From Pseudomonadota bacterium (GTDB lineage: Bacteria; Desulfobacterota; Binatia; UBA9968), in the NCBI GenBank assembly GCA_021324155.1, contig JAJPJQ010000031.1, positions 62,001 through 126,000 on the forward strand: a DNA stretch of 64,000 nucleotides, written 5' to 3'. The notes under the pieces are model-generated. The model was given only the letters and a program-made list of their open reading frames with translations. It was not told the DNA's origin and searched no databases. The position numbers and the translations under genes are program-made. Positions within the stretch are counted from its first letter, which is position 1; each line of letters starts with the position of its first letter. Of the stretch, positions 28,813 to 36,236 are shown in pieces.

Positions 28813-29802
28813 GTGAAGGCGATCCGCGTTCACGAGCTCGGCGGCCCCGAGGTGCTGCGCTACGAAGAGGTCGCGGCGCCCGACTCGGGACCGCGCGAGG
28901 CGCTGATCCAAATCGCGGCGGCGGGCGTCAATTATCTAGACATCTATTATCGCTCCGGATTCCACTGGGGCGGCCACCACGCCCGCGCGCTTCCTTATAC
29001 TCCCGGCGCGGAGGCGTCCGGAACGGTCGTCGCCGTCGGTGCGGAAGTCACCGAGGCCGCGGTCGGCGATCGCGTCGCGTACGGCATTTCCAACGGCCAA
29101 GGCGCCTACGCCGAATTCGCCGCGGTTCCGTCGTGGCACCTGATCAAATTGCCCGCCACGATCGATTTCGAGACTGCCGCCGCGGTCATGCAGCAAGGCA
29201 TGACCGCCCACTACCTCGCCGACAGCACCTTTCCGCTTGCGCCGGGCCACACCGCGCTCGTCCACGCGGCGGCCGGCGGAACCGGTCTATTGCTCGTGCA
29301 GATCGCGAAAATCCGCGGCGCGCGCGTCATCGCCACCGTTTCCAGCGCACAAAAAGCCGCGCTCGCGAAAGCGGCCGGCGCGGACGAGACGATCTTATAT
29401 ACCGAACAGGATTTCGCCGCGGAGGCGCGACGGCTCACGGACGGCCGCGGCGTCAACGTGGTTTTCGATTCCGTCGGCAAGACGACGTACGAAAAAAGCC
29501 TCGATTCGCTCGCGCCGCGCGGAATGCTGGTCATCTTCGGCCAATCGAGCGGGCCCGTGCCGCCTTTCGATACCGCCGTTTTGAACGCCAAAGGCTCGTT
29601 GTTCCTCTCGCGGCCGAGCCTGACGCATCACGTGGCGAATCACGCCGACGTGCTGCGCCGCGCCGGCGAGCTTTTCCGCTGGATCGAAACCGGCAGGCTC
29701 AAGGTTCACATCGGCGAGACTTTTCCCCTCGCTCGGGCGGCCGATGCGCACCGGCTGCTCGCCTCGCGCGCGACCGCCGGCAAGCTGGTGCTCGTCCCCT
29801 GA
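28813..29802 (+). CDS. Quinone oxidoreductase-like medium-chain reductase
   Basis: This 329-residue zinc-independent medium-chain dehydrogenase/reductase is of the quinone oxidoreductase (Qor) type. Marks are YLDIYYRSG, the PYTPGAEASGTVVAVG segment, QQGMTAHYL, and the NADPH site HAAAGGTGLLLVQIAK (about residues 151-166). No structural-zinc cysteines are present. Translation begins at GTG 28813, 7 bases after the cyclase stop. It is the last gene of the operon and probably reduces an enone or quinone intermediate. Confidence 0.88.
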   Translation: MKAIRVHELGGPEVLRYEEVAAPDSGPREALIQIAAAGVNYLDIYYRSGFHWGGHHARALPYTPGAEASGTVVAVGAEVTEAAVGDRVAYGISNGQGAYAEFAAVPSWHLIKLPATIDFETAAAVMQQGMTAHYLADSTFPLAPGHTALVHAAAGGTGLLLVQIAKIRGARVIATVSSAQKAALAKAAGADETILYTEQDFAAEARRLTDGRGVNVVFDSVGKTTYEKSLDSLAPRGMLVIFGQSSGPVPPFDTAVLNAKGSLFLSRPSLTHHVANHADVLRRAGELFRWIETGRLKVHIGETFPLARAADAHRLLASRATAGKLVLVP

Positions 29803-29898
29803 CGCGCATCTGCGGCAGCGCGCCTGCTGGAAGATTTCTTTTCGTTCCCGGACGCGCGTCTTTTTTACAGCGGACAAAAATTTCGTCCAAGTCTGCTG

Positions 29899-29923
29899 GG
29901 AATTTTTTCCCGCTGCGCCGGTC
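29899..29923 (+). promoter_or_regulatory. Candidate ECF-sigma promoter (copy 1)
   Basis: GGAAT at 29899-29903 and CGGTC at 29919-29923, 15 bases apart, with a T-run following GGAAT. The site lies about 50 bases before the first small secreted protein gene. The same motif precedes three other units nearby, including the ECF sigma gene. Confidence 0.65.
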
Positions 29924-29972
29924 TTCAAGGGCAGAGAGGCCGCGCAAGGCCGGAAAGGAGGTGAGAGCGAAA

Positions 29973-30281
29973 ATGCAGCTGCAAAAATCAATACTGTCGG
30001 CGCTCTGTCTGACCGGTGTCATCGGTCTCGGCGCGGCGTCGGCCCGCGCGGACGGCGTCCTCTTCAAAGAATCGCTGAACGGCGGCAACTACTGTCACAT
30101 GAAGTTCGAATCGATCCGTGAAAGCACGCTCGGGCAAAAGCAGCCCGTTCTGAACGACGAAGGATCGACCGATATCGTCGATTTCTACGGTCCCTGCGAC
30201 CACGATCCTTTGGGGAAATACGAAGTCCGCGCGCAGGAGCTCGACTCCTGGCGCAGAAGGATCGAAGACTTTAGCGAATGA
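29973..30281 (+). CDS. Small secreted protein, uncharacterised family, copy 1
   Basis: This 102-residue protein has a Sec signal peptide (MQLQKSILSALCLTGVIGLGA, cleavage near ARA/DG). The mature part is about 75 residues and contains YCHMKF and DFYGPCDHDPLGK, giving one Cys and one or two His in each cluster. A close paralogue lies at 31899-32204, matching through the signal, the YCH motif, the PVL segment and the FYGPCDHDPLGK block. I do not recognise the family. Conserved Cys/His pairs suggest a metal or heme ligand, or a disulfide. AAAGGAGG lies 11 bases before the ATG. A strong terminator follows directly. It is probably under the adjacent ECF sigma factor. Confidence 0.75.
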   Translation: MQLQKSILSALCLTGVIGLGAASARADGVLFKESLNGGNYCHMKFESIRESTLGQKQPVLNDEGSTDIVDFYGPCDHDPLGKYEVRAQELDSWRRRIEDFSE

Positions 30282-30290
30282 CCCCAGCCG

Positions 30291-30337
30291 AAAAAAAGAG
30301 AGCCTTGGGAGAGAATTCTCTCAAGGCTCTCTTTTTC
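30291..30337. terminator. Bidirectional intrinsic terminator
   Basis: Bases 30297-30312 pair with 30317-30332 to form a 16-base-pair stem with one G-U pair and a 4-base loop. A-rich sequence (30291-30297) lies on the left and a T-run (30332-30336) on the right, so it works in both directions. It separates the converging small secreted protein gene and the anti-sigma gene. Confidence 0.9.
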
Positions 30338-30355
30338 TCTTATCTGTAAGCGCCG

Positions 30356-31129
30356 CTACGACTTGACTGCCGCGGCTTCTGTTTGCAGCATATCGACGAA
30401 ATTCCGCAGATCGTTCTGCTCCAGATCGCTCACGACCCAATAGTTCATGCCGCCTTTCGTCCAGTGAAACAGGTCGTATCCTTGGCGCTCGATTATTGTC
30501 GCCGGCGATTGTTTGTCCGACGACGCCGGCCACACGAAGACATTGATGAAATGTTTCCTGCGCTGATAGACGAGCGCCGCGACGGGTCGGTTATCGATAT
30601 AGTCGAGGCGTCCGCCGATCAGCGGAAAGCCCTGCGCGGCGAAGTCTTCGACGGGCGGAGAGAAGTCGAGCTTGCCGTTGAACCACGGTTTCACCGTGTG
30701 CTTGTCGGACGAGGGCACGTCCGCGAGATGATTCGCCATCAACGAGCGGACATGTCCGGCGAGAACCTCGCGCGCGACGAGATCGTCGCCCGCGCGCCCG
30801 CGCATGAACGGCAGCACGACGAGCAGTGCCAGCGCGGCGATCGCGACCGAAGCCGCAGCGGCGAACCATCGCCGCGGCACGGTGCGCGATGGTTTTTCGG
30901 CATTGGCCTCGCGGCGGAGCGCGAAGCGGATTTTTTGTTGCAGCTCGGCCGGCGCTTTATAGCGCAGCCCGCTTCCGCCGACGGCGCGCTGGAGCGCGCG
31001 GCGCTCCTCATACCCGTGCGCGCAAAGCCCGCAATCCTGCATATGGCGCTCGATTTCGAGCCGGCCGGGCGGATCCAATTCGCCATCGAGGTAGGCGTCG
31101 AGCAAATTTTGTGCGGCTTCGCAGTTCAT
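30356..31129 (-). CDS. Anti-sigma factor with zinc-finger (zf-HC2) and one membrane helix
   Basis: This 257-residue protein has an N-terminal anti-sigma domain with the zinc ligands His29-x3-Cys33-x2-Cys36 (HMQDCGLC) and Cys3. One membrane helix lies near residues 92-110 (AASVAIAALALLVVLPFM) and an extracytoplasmic domain of about 145 residues ends with GMNYWVVSDLEQNDLRNFVDML. Homologues bind and hold their ECF sigma factor until an envelope or redox signal arrives. The start sits 1 base after the sigma stop, so the two are translated together. The extracytoplasmic domain is the likely sensor. Confidence 0.88.
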   Translation of the reverse strand: MNCEAAQNLLDAYLDGELDPPGRLEIERHMQDCGLCAHGYEERRALQRAVGGSGLRYKAPAELQQKIRFALRREANAEKPSRTVPRRWFAAAASVAIAALALLVVLPFMRGRAGDDLVAREVLAGHVRSLMANHLADVPSSDKHTVKPWFNGKLDFSPPVEDFAAQGFPLIGGRLDYIDNRPVAALVYQRRKHFINVFVWPASSDKQSPATIIERQGYDLFHWTKGGMNYWVVSDLEQNDLRNFVDMLQTEAAAVKS

Positions 31130-31130
31130 T

Positions 31131-31757
31131 CTACGCCTTCTCTTTCAGGCGCTCTGTCAGCAGGCGCTTCAGCCGCGCCCGGGCGCGCGCCAGGCGCGAC
31201 ATGACGGTGCCGACGGGCACCGCCGCAACCTCCGCGATCTCCTTGTAAGAAAGGCCTTCCAGATCGCGCAGCACGACCGCCTCCCGATACTCCGCCGGCA
31301 GCGCTTCGATCGCCTGCGTGAGCATGCGGCCGTCGATCTCCTTCGCCGCCTGAGCCGCCGGATCCCAGGCCTCGTTCTGCTCGCTGTGGATCTTTTCGTC
31401 GAACTCCGTCATCAGCTCGCGCCCGCGGTTTTGCTGCAGCCACGTGTAGCAGGTATTGCGCACGATCGTCAGCAGCCACGCGCGGGCGTTAACGCCGGTG
31501 AACGCGTCGAAAAACTTGAACGCCCGAAGATACGACTCCTGCACCATGTCTTCGGCGTCGCGCTCGTTGCGCGTGAGCCACCGGGCGATGTTATACGCGG
31601 CGTCCATGTGAGGCAAAATCGCTTCCTCGAAGCGCGTGAGTTTGTCTTTTTCCCCCACTGTAGAGACCGCTCCTGAGCCGGATCTATTCCCGCCGGGAAC
31701 TAAAAAAAGGCTGGGCTGTAAGGCTTGTCGCGGAGACTTTCCGTGAGATTGTTGCAT
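31131..31757 (-). CDS. ECF RNA polymerase sigma factor (RpoE-like)
   Basis: This is an extracytoplasmic-function sigma factor. Region 2 contains the AYNIARWLTRNERDAEDMVQESYLRAFKFFD block and region 4 contains EALPAEYREAVVLRDLEGLSYKEIAEVAAVPVGTVMSRLARAR. The full frame gives 208 residues. A GTG at about 31658 with an upstream AGGAG would give about 175 residues, nearer the usual length, so the true start is uncertain. The anti-sigma gene follows directly. A GGAAT-N16-CGGTC motif lies upstream on the same strand, which fits autoregulation. Confidence 0.92.
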   Translation of the reverse strand: MQQSHGKSPRQALQPSLFLVPGGNRSGSGAVSTVGEKDKLTRFEEAILPHMDAAYNIARWLTRNERDAEDMVQESYLRAFKFFDAFTGVNARAWLLTIVRNTCYTWLQQNRGRELMTEFDEKIHSEQNEAWDPAAQAAKEIDGRMLTQAIEALPAEYREAVVLRDLEGLSYKEIAEVAAVPVGTVMSRLARARARLKRLLTERLKEKA

Positions 31758-31807
31758 GCGTTCCGTACCGAGTCAACGAATGCCGCGCGGCGGTGCGTCA
31801 CTCCTTA

Positions 31808-31833
31808 GACCGGTCTTCCGGATAAAAAATTCC
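31808..31833 (-). promoter_or_regulatory. Candidate ECF-sigma promoter of the sigma/anti-sigma operon (copy 2)
   Basis: On the minus strand, GGAAT (31833-31829) and CGGTC (31812-31808) are 16 bases apart, with a T-run after GGAAT. The site lies about 50 bases upstream of the sigma gene start and diverges from copy 3. Confidence 0.65.
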
Positions 31834-31847
31834 CGTTCTCCCGCTGT

Positions 31848-31873
31848 GGAATTTTTTTGCGCCGTCAACGGTC
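31848..31873 (+). promoter_or_regulatory. Candidate ECF-sigma promoter (copy 3)
   Basis: GGAAT at 31848-31852 and CGGTC at 31869-31873, 16 bases apart, with a run of Ts after GGAAT. The predicted start is about 20 bases before the GTG of the second small secreted protein gene. Confidence 0.65.
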
Positions 31874-31898
31874 CGACAAGCGAAAGGAGGTGGCGCAG

Positions 31899-32204
31899 GT
31901 GAAAAACATTAAGCCACTTTTGTCTGTCTTCGTTTTAACGGGAGTCATCGGTTTAGGGGCGGTGTCGGCGGGAGCACAGGGCGTCGTCAGCAAGGTCGAG
32001 CTCGATCGAAGCGGATATTGCCATCTGAAGTTTCCCGCGATCCAAGCAAGGACGCTCGCCTCGGCGCATCCGGTCCTGAAGGATCCCGCGTCGGGCGACA
32101 TCATCGATTTCTATGGCCCGTGCGACCACGACCCCCTCGGCAAAGAAGAGATATGGGCGCAAAAGCTCGCTCAGAGGTTCCGGATGATGATCGGCCGGGA
32201 ATGA
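31899..32204 (+). CDS. Small secreted protein, uncharacterised family, copy 2
   Basis: This is the paralogue of the protein at 29973. It has 101 residues and a signal peptide (about 27 residues, ending near GAQG), then YCHLKF, PVLKD, and DFYGPCDHDPLGK. The whole mature region aligns with copy 1 without large gaps. The GTG start at 31899 follows an AAAGGAGG site. It is divergent from the sigma gene and is likely read from its own ECF-type promoter. A GC-rich hairpin lies 20 bases after the stop. No function can be named; matched expression with a propeller/cupredoxin operon hints at copper or redox work in the periplasm. Confidence 0.75.
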   Translation: MKNIKPLLSVFVLTGVIGLGAVSAGAQGVVSKVELDRSGYCHLKFPAIQARTLASAHPVLKDPASGDIIDFYGPCDHDPLGKEEIWAQKLAQRFRMMIGRE

Positions 32205-32223
32205 CGCCCACCGGCCGGATAGC

Positions 32224-32245
32224 GCCGCCGGAGCGATCCGGCGGC
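32224..32245. terminator. GC-rich hairpin with GCGA tetraloop
   Basis: GCCGCCGGA (32224-32232) pairs perfectly with TCCGGCGGC (32237-32245) across a GCGA loop. There is no T-tract, so it may be a factor-dependent or weak terminator, or an RNA-stability stem, for the second small secreted protein gene. Confidence 0.5.
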
Positions 32246-32279
32246 GGGCATACGCTTAAACGGCTTAGCGAATCAACCG

Positions 32280-32305
32280 GGAATATTTTTGCCAGTGGAT
32301 CGGTC
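32280..32305 (+). promoter_or_regulatory. Candidate ECF-sigma promoter (copy 4)
   Basis: GGAAT at 32280-32284 and CGGTC at 32301-32305, exactly 16 bases apart. It lies about 23 bases upstream of the YVTN-propeller start codon, with an AGGAGGG site between. Confidence 0.65.
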
Positions 32306-32328
32306 TTAAGGAACAAGGAGGGAATTTT

Positions 32329-33351
32329 ATGTCGAGCAACGATTATATCCACAATATCCGCGGCCGAGCCGGCCGCTGGAAGTTTTATCTAATGATAACG
32401 TTGGCGGGCTGCTTCGCGCTCGGCGCCGCAGCGCGCGCCGATGCGGCGGGGCCGAAGGCGTATATCGGCAATTTCAAAGACAACAGCGTGAGCGTCGTCG
32501 ACACCGCCGCCGGCTCGGTCGTCACGACCGTCCCGGTCTCCGCCGGGCCGCACGGTATGGCGATCACCAACAACGGCGCAACCGTCTACGTCAGCGGCGA
32601 TGGCGCTTCGTCGGTCGACGTGATCGATACGGCGAGCGACAAGGTCGTGAAAACGATCGACGTCGGCAAAACGCCGAACGGCATCGCGATTACGCCGGAC
32701 GATCGTTTGCTGCTCGTTACAGTGTACGGCGAGGACCGGCTCGATTTCGTCGATACGAAGAGCAACAGCGTCGCTTCATCCATCGCCGTGCCCAAGCCGC
32801 ACACCGTCGCGATCAGTCCCGACGGCAAGAGCGCATACGTTACGGTGCAGCAGCCCGGACAATTTGGGCTCGCGCTGATCGACATCCCCGGCCGCAAGCT
32901 CGTGCGTATCATCCCGCTCGACAAGACGCCGCGTGACGGCGAGTTCGCCTACGACGGGAAGCGCTTTTACTTTACGCAGGCTGGCGTGAGCGCCGTCCAG
33001 GTGCTCGATCCGTCATCGGACAAGGTCGTCGCGCAAATCCCGACCGGCGTCTCGCCGCACTATGTCGGCCGCACGCGCGGCATGCAGTTCGGCATCGTTG
33101 TCGTGCAGGGGCCGAGCGAACTGCTGCTGTTCGATCCGGCAACGAACAGCCCCGCGCGCAGCGTCTCCGTCGGCAAGCAGCCGCACTGGGCGACTGCCTC
33201 CGCCGACGGCAAGACCGCCTACGTCACCAATGAAGGCTCGAATGACGTGACAATCGTCGATCTCGCCAGCGGCGCCACTCGGACGGTCTCGGTCGGCAAC
33301 GCGCCGCGCAAAATCGTCGTGCAGCGTTCGGCGACGATGAAAGGAAACTAA
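32329..33351 (+). CDS. YVTN-type beta-propeller secreted protein
   Basis: This 340-residue protein has an N-terminal signal or anchor (about residues 18-38). Seven-fold YVTN-like repeats follow (for example DNSVSVVDTAAGSVVTTVPV, SSVDVIDTASDKVVKTIDVG, TPNGIAITPDD), covering the rest of the protein. Such propellers are periplasmic scaffolds or quinohemoprotein/cytochrome-like companions; no catalytic residues stand out. AAGGAGGG precedes the ATG. The cupredoxin gene starts 1 base after its stop, so the two form one unit, with a candidate ECF promoter upstream. Confidence 0.85.
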   Translation: MSSNDYIHNIRGRAGRWKFYLMITLAGCFALGAAARADAAGPKAYIGNFKDNSVSVVDTAAGSVVTTVPVSAGPHGMAITNNGATVYVSGDGASSVDVIDTASDKVVKTIDVGKTPNGIAITPDDRLLLVTVYGEDRLDFVDTKSNSVASSIAVPKPHTVAISPDGKSAYVTVQQPGQFGLALIDIPGRKLVRIIPLDKTPRDGEFAYDGKRFYFTQAGVSAVQVLDPSSDKVVAQIPTGVSPHYVGRTRGMQFGIVVVQGPSELLLFDPATNSPARSVSVGKQPHWATASADGKTAYVTNEGSNDVTIVDLASGATRTVSVGNAPRKIVVQRSATMKGN

Positions 33352-33352
33352 G

Positions 33353-33739
33353 ATGACCGCACGCACGGCCCTGCTTTCCGCCCGCTTCGCGATCGTCTCC
33401 GCGATGACCGGGCTCCTGCTCGCCGGCCTCTTCGCGCTCGCCGCGCGCGCCTCGATGGCGCGCGCGGCCGACGCGGCCGAGGGCGGCGCGAAGGTCTCGA
33501 TCGACATGTTCGCGTTCACGCCCGAAACGATCACGGTCAACCCAGGCGACAGCGTCACCTGGAGCAACGACGACGGCTCGCCGCACGGCGTCAAGTACGG
33601 CGACGGGGCGCCCGGCAACGACTATATGCTGCCGGGCGCCGCCTACACCCGGCGTTTCGACGCCGCCGGAACGTTCGATTACGCGTGCCCCATACATCCG
33701 TATATGACCGGCCGCGTCGTCGTCCGCGGCGCGCAGTGA
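33353..33739 (+). CDS. Cupredoxin (plastocyanin/azurin-like), secreted
   Basis: This 128-residue blue-copper-type protein has a signal peptide of about 40 residues. The type-1 copper ligands are visible in order: His78 (SPHGV), Cys112, His115 and Met118 (ACPIHPYM). The fold pattern FTPETITVNPGDSVTW and the C-terminal GRVVVRG match short cupredoxins. It probably carries electrons or copper in the periplasm. It is coupled to the YVTN propeller gene, so the two products may work together. Confidence 0.92.
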   Translation: MTARTALLSARFAIVSAMTGLLLAGLFALAARASMARAADAAEGGAKVSIDMFAFTPETITVNPGDSVTWSNDDGSPHGVKYGDGAPGNDYMLPGAAYTRRFDAAGTFDYACPIHPYMTGRVVVRGAQ

Positions 33740-33800
33740 CGATCGAGCGGCTCTGCCGTAACTTGACTGTCGCGATCTATTTGCTACCCTTCGGTTTGGA

Positions 33801-34121
33801 ATGATGAAGCGTTTGGCCGCTTGGCTGCTGTTTCTCACCTTTGTCCCATCGGTTGCGCTTTTCGCGGAGCCGCCGGCGCCTGACTTTTCGGCCGAAGTTA
33901 CGGCGTCGTTCAAAGCGGATCAGCAAGATCTTTCCCAGGACGACGTCAACCCTGTATCCGGCGTCCTCGGCCGGCAGCTAAGAGCGAAATCTCCGGTTAA
34001 GAGCATACTCGTTTTCACACTGGCACGGCGGGAGATTTCGCCTGCGAGTTGGATCGGCGAGCGAACGTTCTCTCCTCCCAAGTCAAGCGTTTATCAGCAG
34101 ATAAACGTCTATCGCATTTAG
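33801..34121 (+). CDS. Hypothetical secreted protein
   Basis: This 106-residue frame has a good signal peptide (MMKRLAAWLLFLTFVPSVALFA). A polar segment with ADQQDLSQDDVNPVSG follows, then a C-terminal part that looks less protein-like. I do not recognise a family. The C-terminal half may be out of frame with an ancestral gene, so a truncated or decaying gene is possible. The next 230 bases up to htpX hold nothing I can support. Confidence 0.4.
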   Translation: MMKRLAAWLLFLTFVPSVALFAEPPAPDFSAEVTASFKADQQDLSQDDVNPVSGVLGRQLRAKSPVKSILVFTLARREISPASWIGERTFSPPKSSVYQQINVYRI

Positions 34122-34355
34122 ACCCTGATCCTTTTTTAAGGCTCGACGAGCCCTCATTCGTCCTCTCGATGGTTTCCACACGGAAATCATCCGAGTTCGT
34201 CGAGCTTCGCTCGAAGATAACATTCGTCTGCGTGCAGGATTCCGTGGAGAAGCGCTCAAATGGAGCACTGGGTCCCTGTGATTTTAGTTCTTGCAGGAAG
34301 CACGGCGTATGTCTGCGCATTGCTGTTCGGTTAAAACAGAACGTTGGAGGCAAAA

Positions 34356-35207
34356 ATGATCACGATGAAAACGGTCTTTTTGATGACGCTGCTCACCGTG
34401 CTGCTGGTCGGAGCCGGGGGCATGCTGGGAGGCGAAAGCGGATTGATCGTGGCGTTCATATTCGCTCTGGTCATGAACAGTGTAAGTTATTGGTTCAGTG
34501 ATAAGATTGTTTTACGGATGTACGGAGCTCGAGAAGTCGGCTTCTATGACATCCCGAAGCTGCACCGCATCGTCGAAGACCTCGCGATGCGCGCACAGAT
34601 GCCGATGCCAAGGCTTTATGTGATTCCCGAAGAGACGCCGAACGCCTTCGCCACCGGCAGAAACGAAAGGCACGCCGCGGTCGCAGTGACGCAGGGCATT
34701 CTGCGCATCCTCGACGAAGCCGAGCTCCGCGGCGTCCTGGCGCACGAATTATCGCACGTCAAAAATCGCGATATCCTGGTCGGAACGATCGCAGCGACGA
34801 TGGCCGGCGCGATCTCTATGATGGCCAACATCGCGCACTGGGGAATGATATTCGGGTCGAGAAACGACGACCGCGAGGACGGCCATCCGATCGCGGCGCT
34901 GTTGACAATCTTCGTCGCGCCGCTCGCCGCCATGCTGGTGCAGCTGGCGATCTCGCGCAGCCGCGAGTACGGCGCCGACGCGACGGGAGCCGCGATCTCG
35001 GCGGATCCGCTGAGCCTGGCGAACGCGCTCAGAAAGCTTCACATTGGCGCGGCGCGGATTCCCATGGAAGCGAATCCGGCGACGGCCCACATGTTCATCG
35101 TGAATCCATTGACCGGCGGCGGCTTGATGAAGCTCTTCAGCACGCATCCGCCCATGGAGGAGAGAATCCGCCGGCTCGAGAGCATGGCCGGCGCTGCAAG
35201 CCGATGA
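34356..35207 (+). CDS. htpX: Protease HtpX homologue (membrane zinc metalloprotease)
   Basis: This membrane-bound M48 metalloprotease degrades damaged membrane proteins. The 283-residue protein has two N-terminal helices (residues 5-25, 30-48), [21 protein letters not shown], the zinc site HELSH at 130-134, two further membrane helices near residues 145-200, and the zinc-ligand Glu region [12 protein letters not shown] late [15 protein letters not shown] is typical. The start at 34356 follows GGAGG. It sits between the cupredoxin region and a TerC gene. Confidence 0.94.
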   Translation: MITMKTVFLMTLLTVLLVGAGGMLGGESGLIVAFIFALVMNSVSYWFSDKIVLRMYGAREVGFYDIPKLHRIVEDLAMRAQMPMPRLYVIPEETPNAFATGRNERHAAVAVTQGILRILDEAELRGVLAHELSHVKNRDILVGTIAATMAGAISMMANIAHWGMIFGSRNDDREDGHPIAALLTIFVAPLAAMLVQLAISRSREYGADATGAAISADPLSLANALRKLHIGAARIPMEANPATAHMFIVNPLTGGGLMKLFSTHPPMEERIRRLESMAGAASR

Positions 35208-35254
35208 GCGACGGAGCCGCCGTATCGAAGTTTCACTGTTAAGGAGATCGCGCG

Positions 35255-36190
35255 ATGCCCGACCGGCTGTTTTTATGGATCGGCTTTAATCTTTTCGTGC
35301 TGGCGATGCTGGTCGTCGACCTCGGCATCTTCCACCGCAAGGCCCATGAAGTCTCGCTGCGCGAGGCGTTGAGTTGGAGCGTTGTGTGGATCTCTCTGGC
35401 GCTCTTGTTCAACCTCGGCATCTATCATTTCTGGGGATCGGAGAAGGCGCTTGAATTCCTTGCAGGGTACCTCATCGAAAAATCGCTGAGCGTCGACAAC
35501 ATTTTTGTCTTCCTCATGATCTTTTCCTACTTCGCCGTCCCGGCGCGCTATCAGCACCGTGTCCTCTTTTGGGGCATACTCGGAGCGTTGGTGATGCGGG
35601 CGATCTTCATCGCGGCGGGCGCCGCCCTCCTGAGCGCGTTTCACTGGATCATTTACGTGTTCGGCGGCTTCTTGATCATCACGGGGATCAAGATGCTGTT
35701 CGCGGGCGACGAGAAGCTCGAGCCCGAAAGAAATCCCGCCGTCCGCCTGCTGCGCCGCGTCATGCACGTAACGAGCGACTATCACGGACAGCGCTTCACC
35801 ATTCGGACAGACGGACGGCTTTACGCGACGCCCCTCCTGTTGGTTCTCGTGGTCGTGGAGACAACCGACGTCATCTTCGCCGTGGACTCCATCCCGGCCA
35901 TTTTCGCCGTCACGAGCGATCCGTTCATCGTCTACACGTCGAACGTTTTCGCGATCCTCGGACTGCGCGCCCTCTATTTTCTTCTGGCCGGCGTCATGGA
36001 GATGTTCCGGTATCTCAAGGTGGGATTGTCTTTCGTCCTATGCTTCGTCGGCGTGAAGATGCTGCTCGTCGACTTCTACAAGATTCCCATCGGCGTCTCG
36101 CTGGGCGCGGTGGCGGGAATACTCGCCGTATCGATCTTGTTTTCGCTGCCCTTCGCGCTCAGGAGCAAGCGCAATATCCCGCAGCATTAG
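35255..36190 (+). CDS. TerC family integral membrane protein
   Basis: This 311-residue protein has about eight to nine membrane helices and the TerC core: SLREALSWSVVWI, LAGYLIEKSLSVDNIFVFLMIF with conserved acidic residues, RVLFWGILGALVMRAIFI and VVETTDVIFAVDSIPAIFAVTSDPFIVYTSNVFAILGLRALYF. Family members are linked to tellurite resistance or to manganese export (Alx/TerC). AAGGAG lies upstream of the ATG. It follows htpX and faces the exporter gene of the NRPS/PKS cluster. Confidence 0.92.
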   Translation: MPDRLFLWIGFNLFVLAMLVVDLGIFHRKAHEVSLREALSWSVVWISLALLFNLGIYHFWGSEKALEFLAGYLIEKSLSVDNIFVFLMIFSYFAVPARYQHRVLFWGILGALVMRAIFIAAGAALLSAFHWIIYVFGGFLIITGIKMLFAGDEKLEPERNPAVRLLRRVMHVTSDYHGQRFTIRTDGRLYATPLLLVLVVVETTDVIFAVDSIPAIFAVTSDPFIVYTSNVFAILGLRALYFLLAGVMEMFRYLKVGLSFVLCFVGVKMLLVDFYKIPIGVSLGAVAGILAVSILFSLPFALRSKRNIPQH

Positions 36191-36236
36191 GACGGTTCAT
36201 TTTTCGAGGATTAAGCGTTGAACGTTCTCAGGAGGG

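Noticed and set aside
29133-29972. Long upstream extension of the first small secreted protein frame
   Set aside because: Overlaps the quinone reductase gene out of frame; the signal peptide and AAAGGAGG site place the start at 29973.
34122-34355. Short frames between the hypothetical secreted protein and htpX
   Set aside because: Overlapping frames on both strands with no start signals or recognisable protein features.
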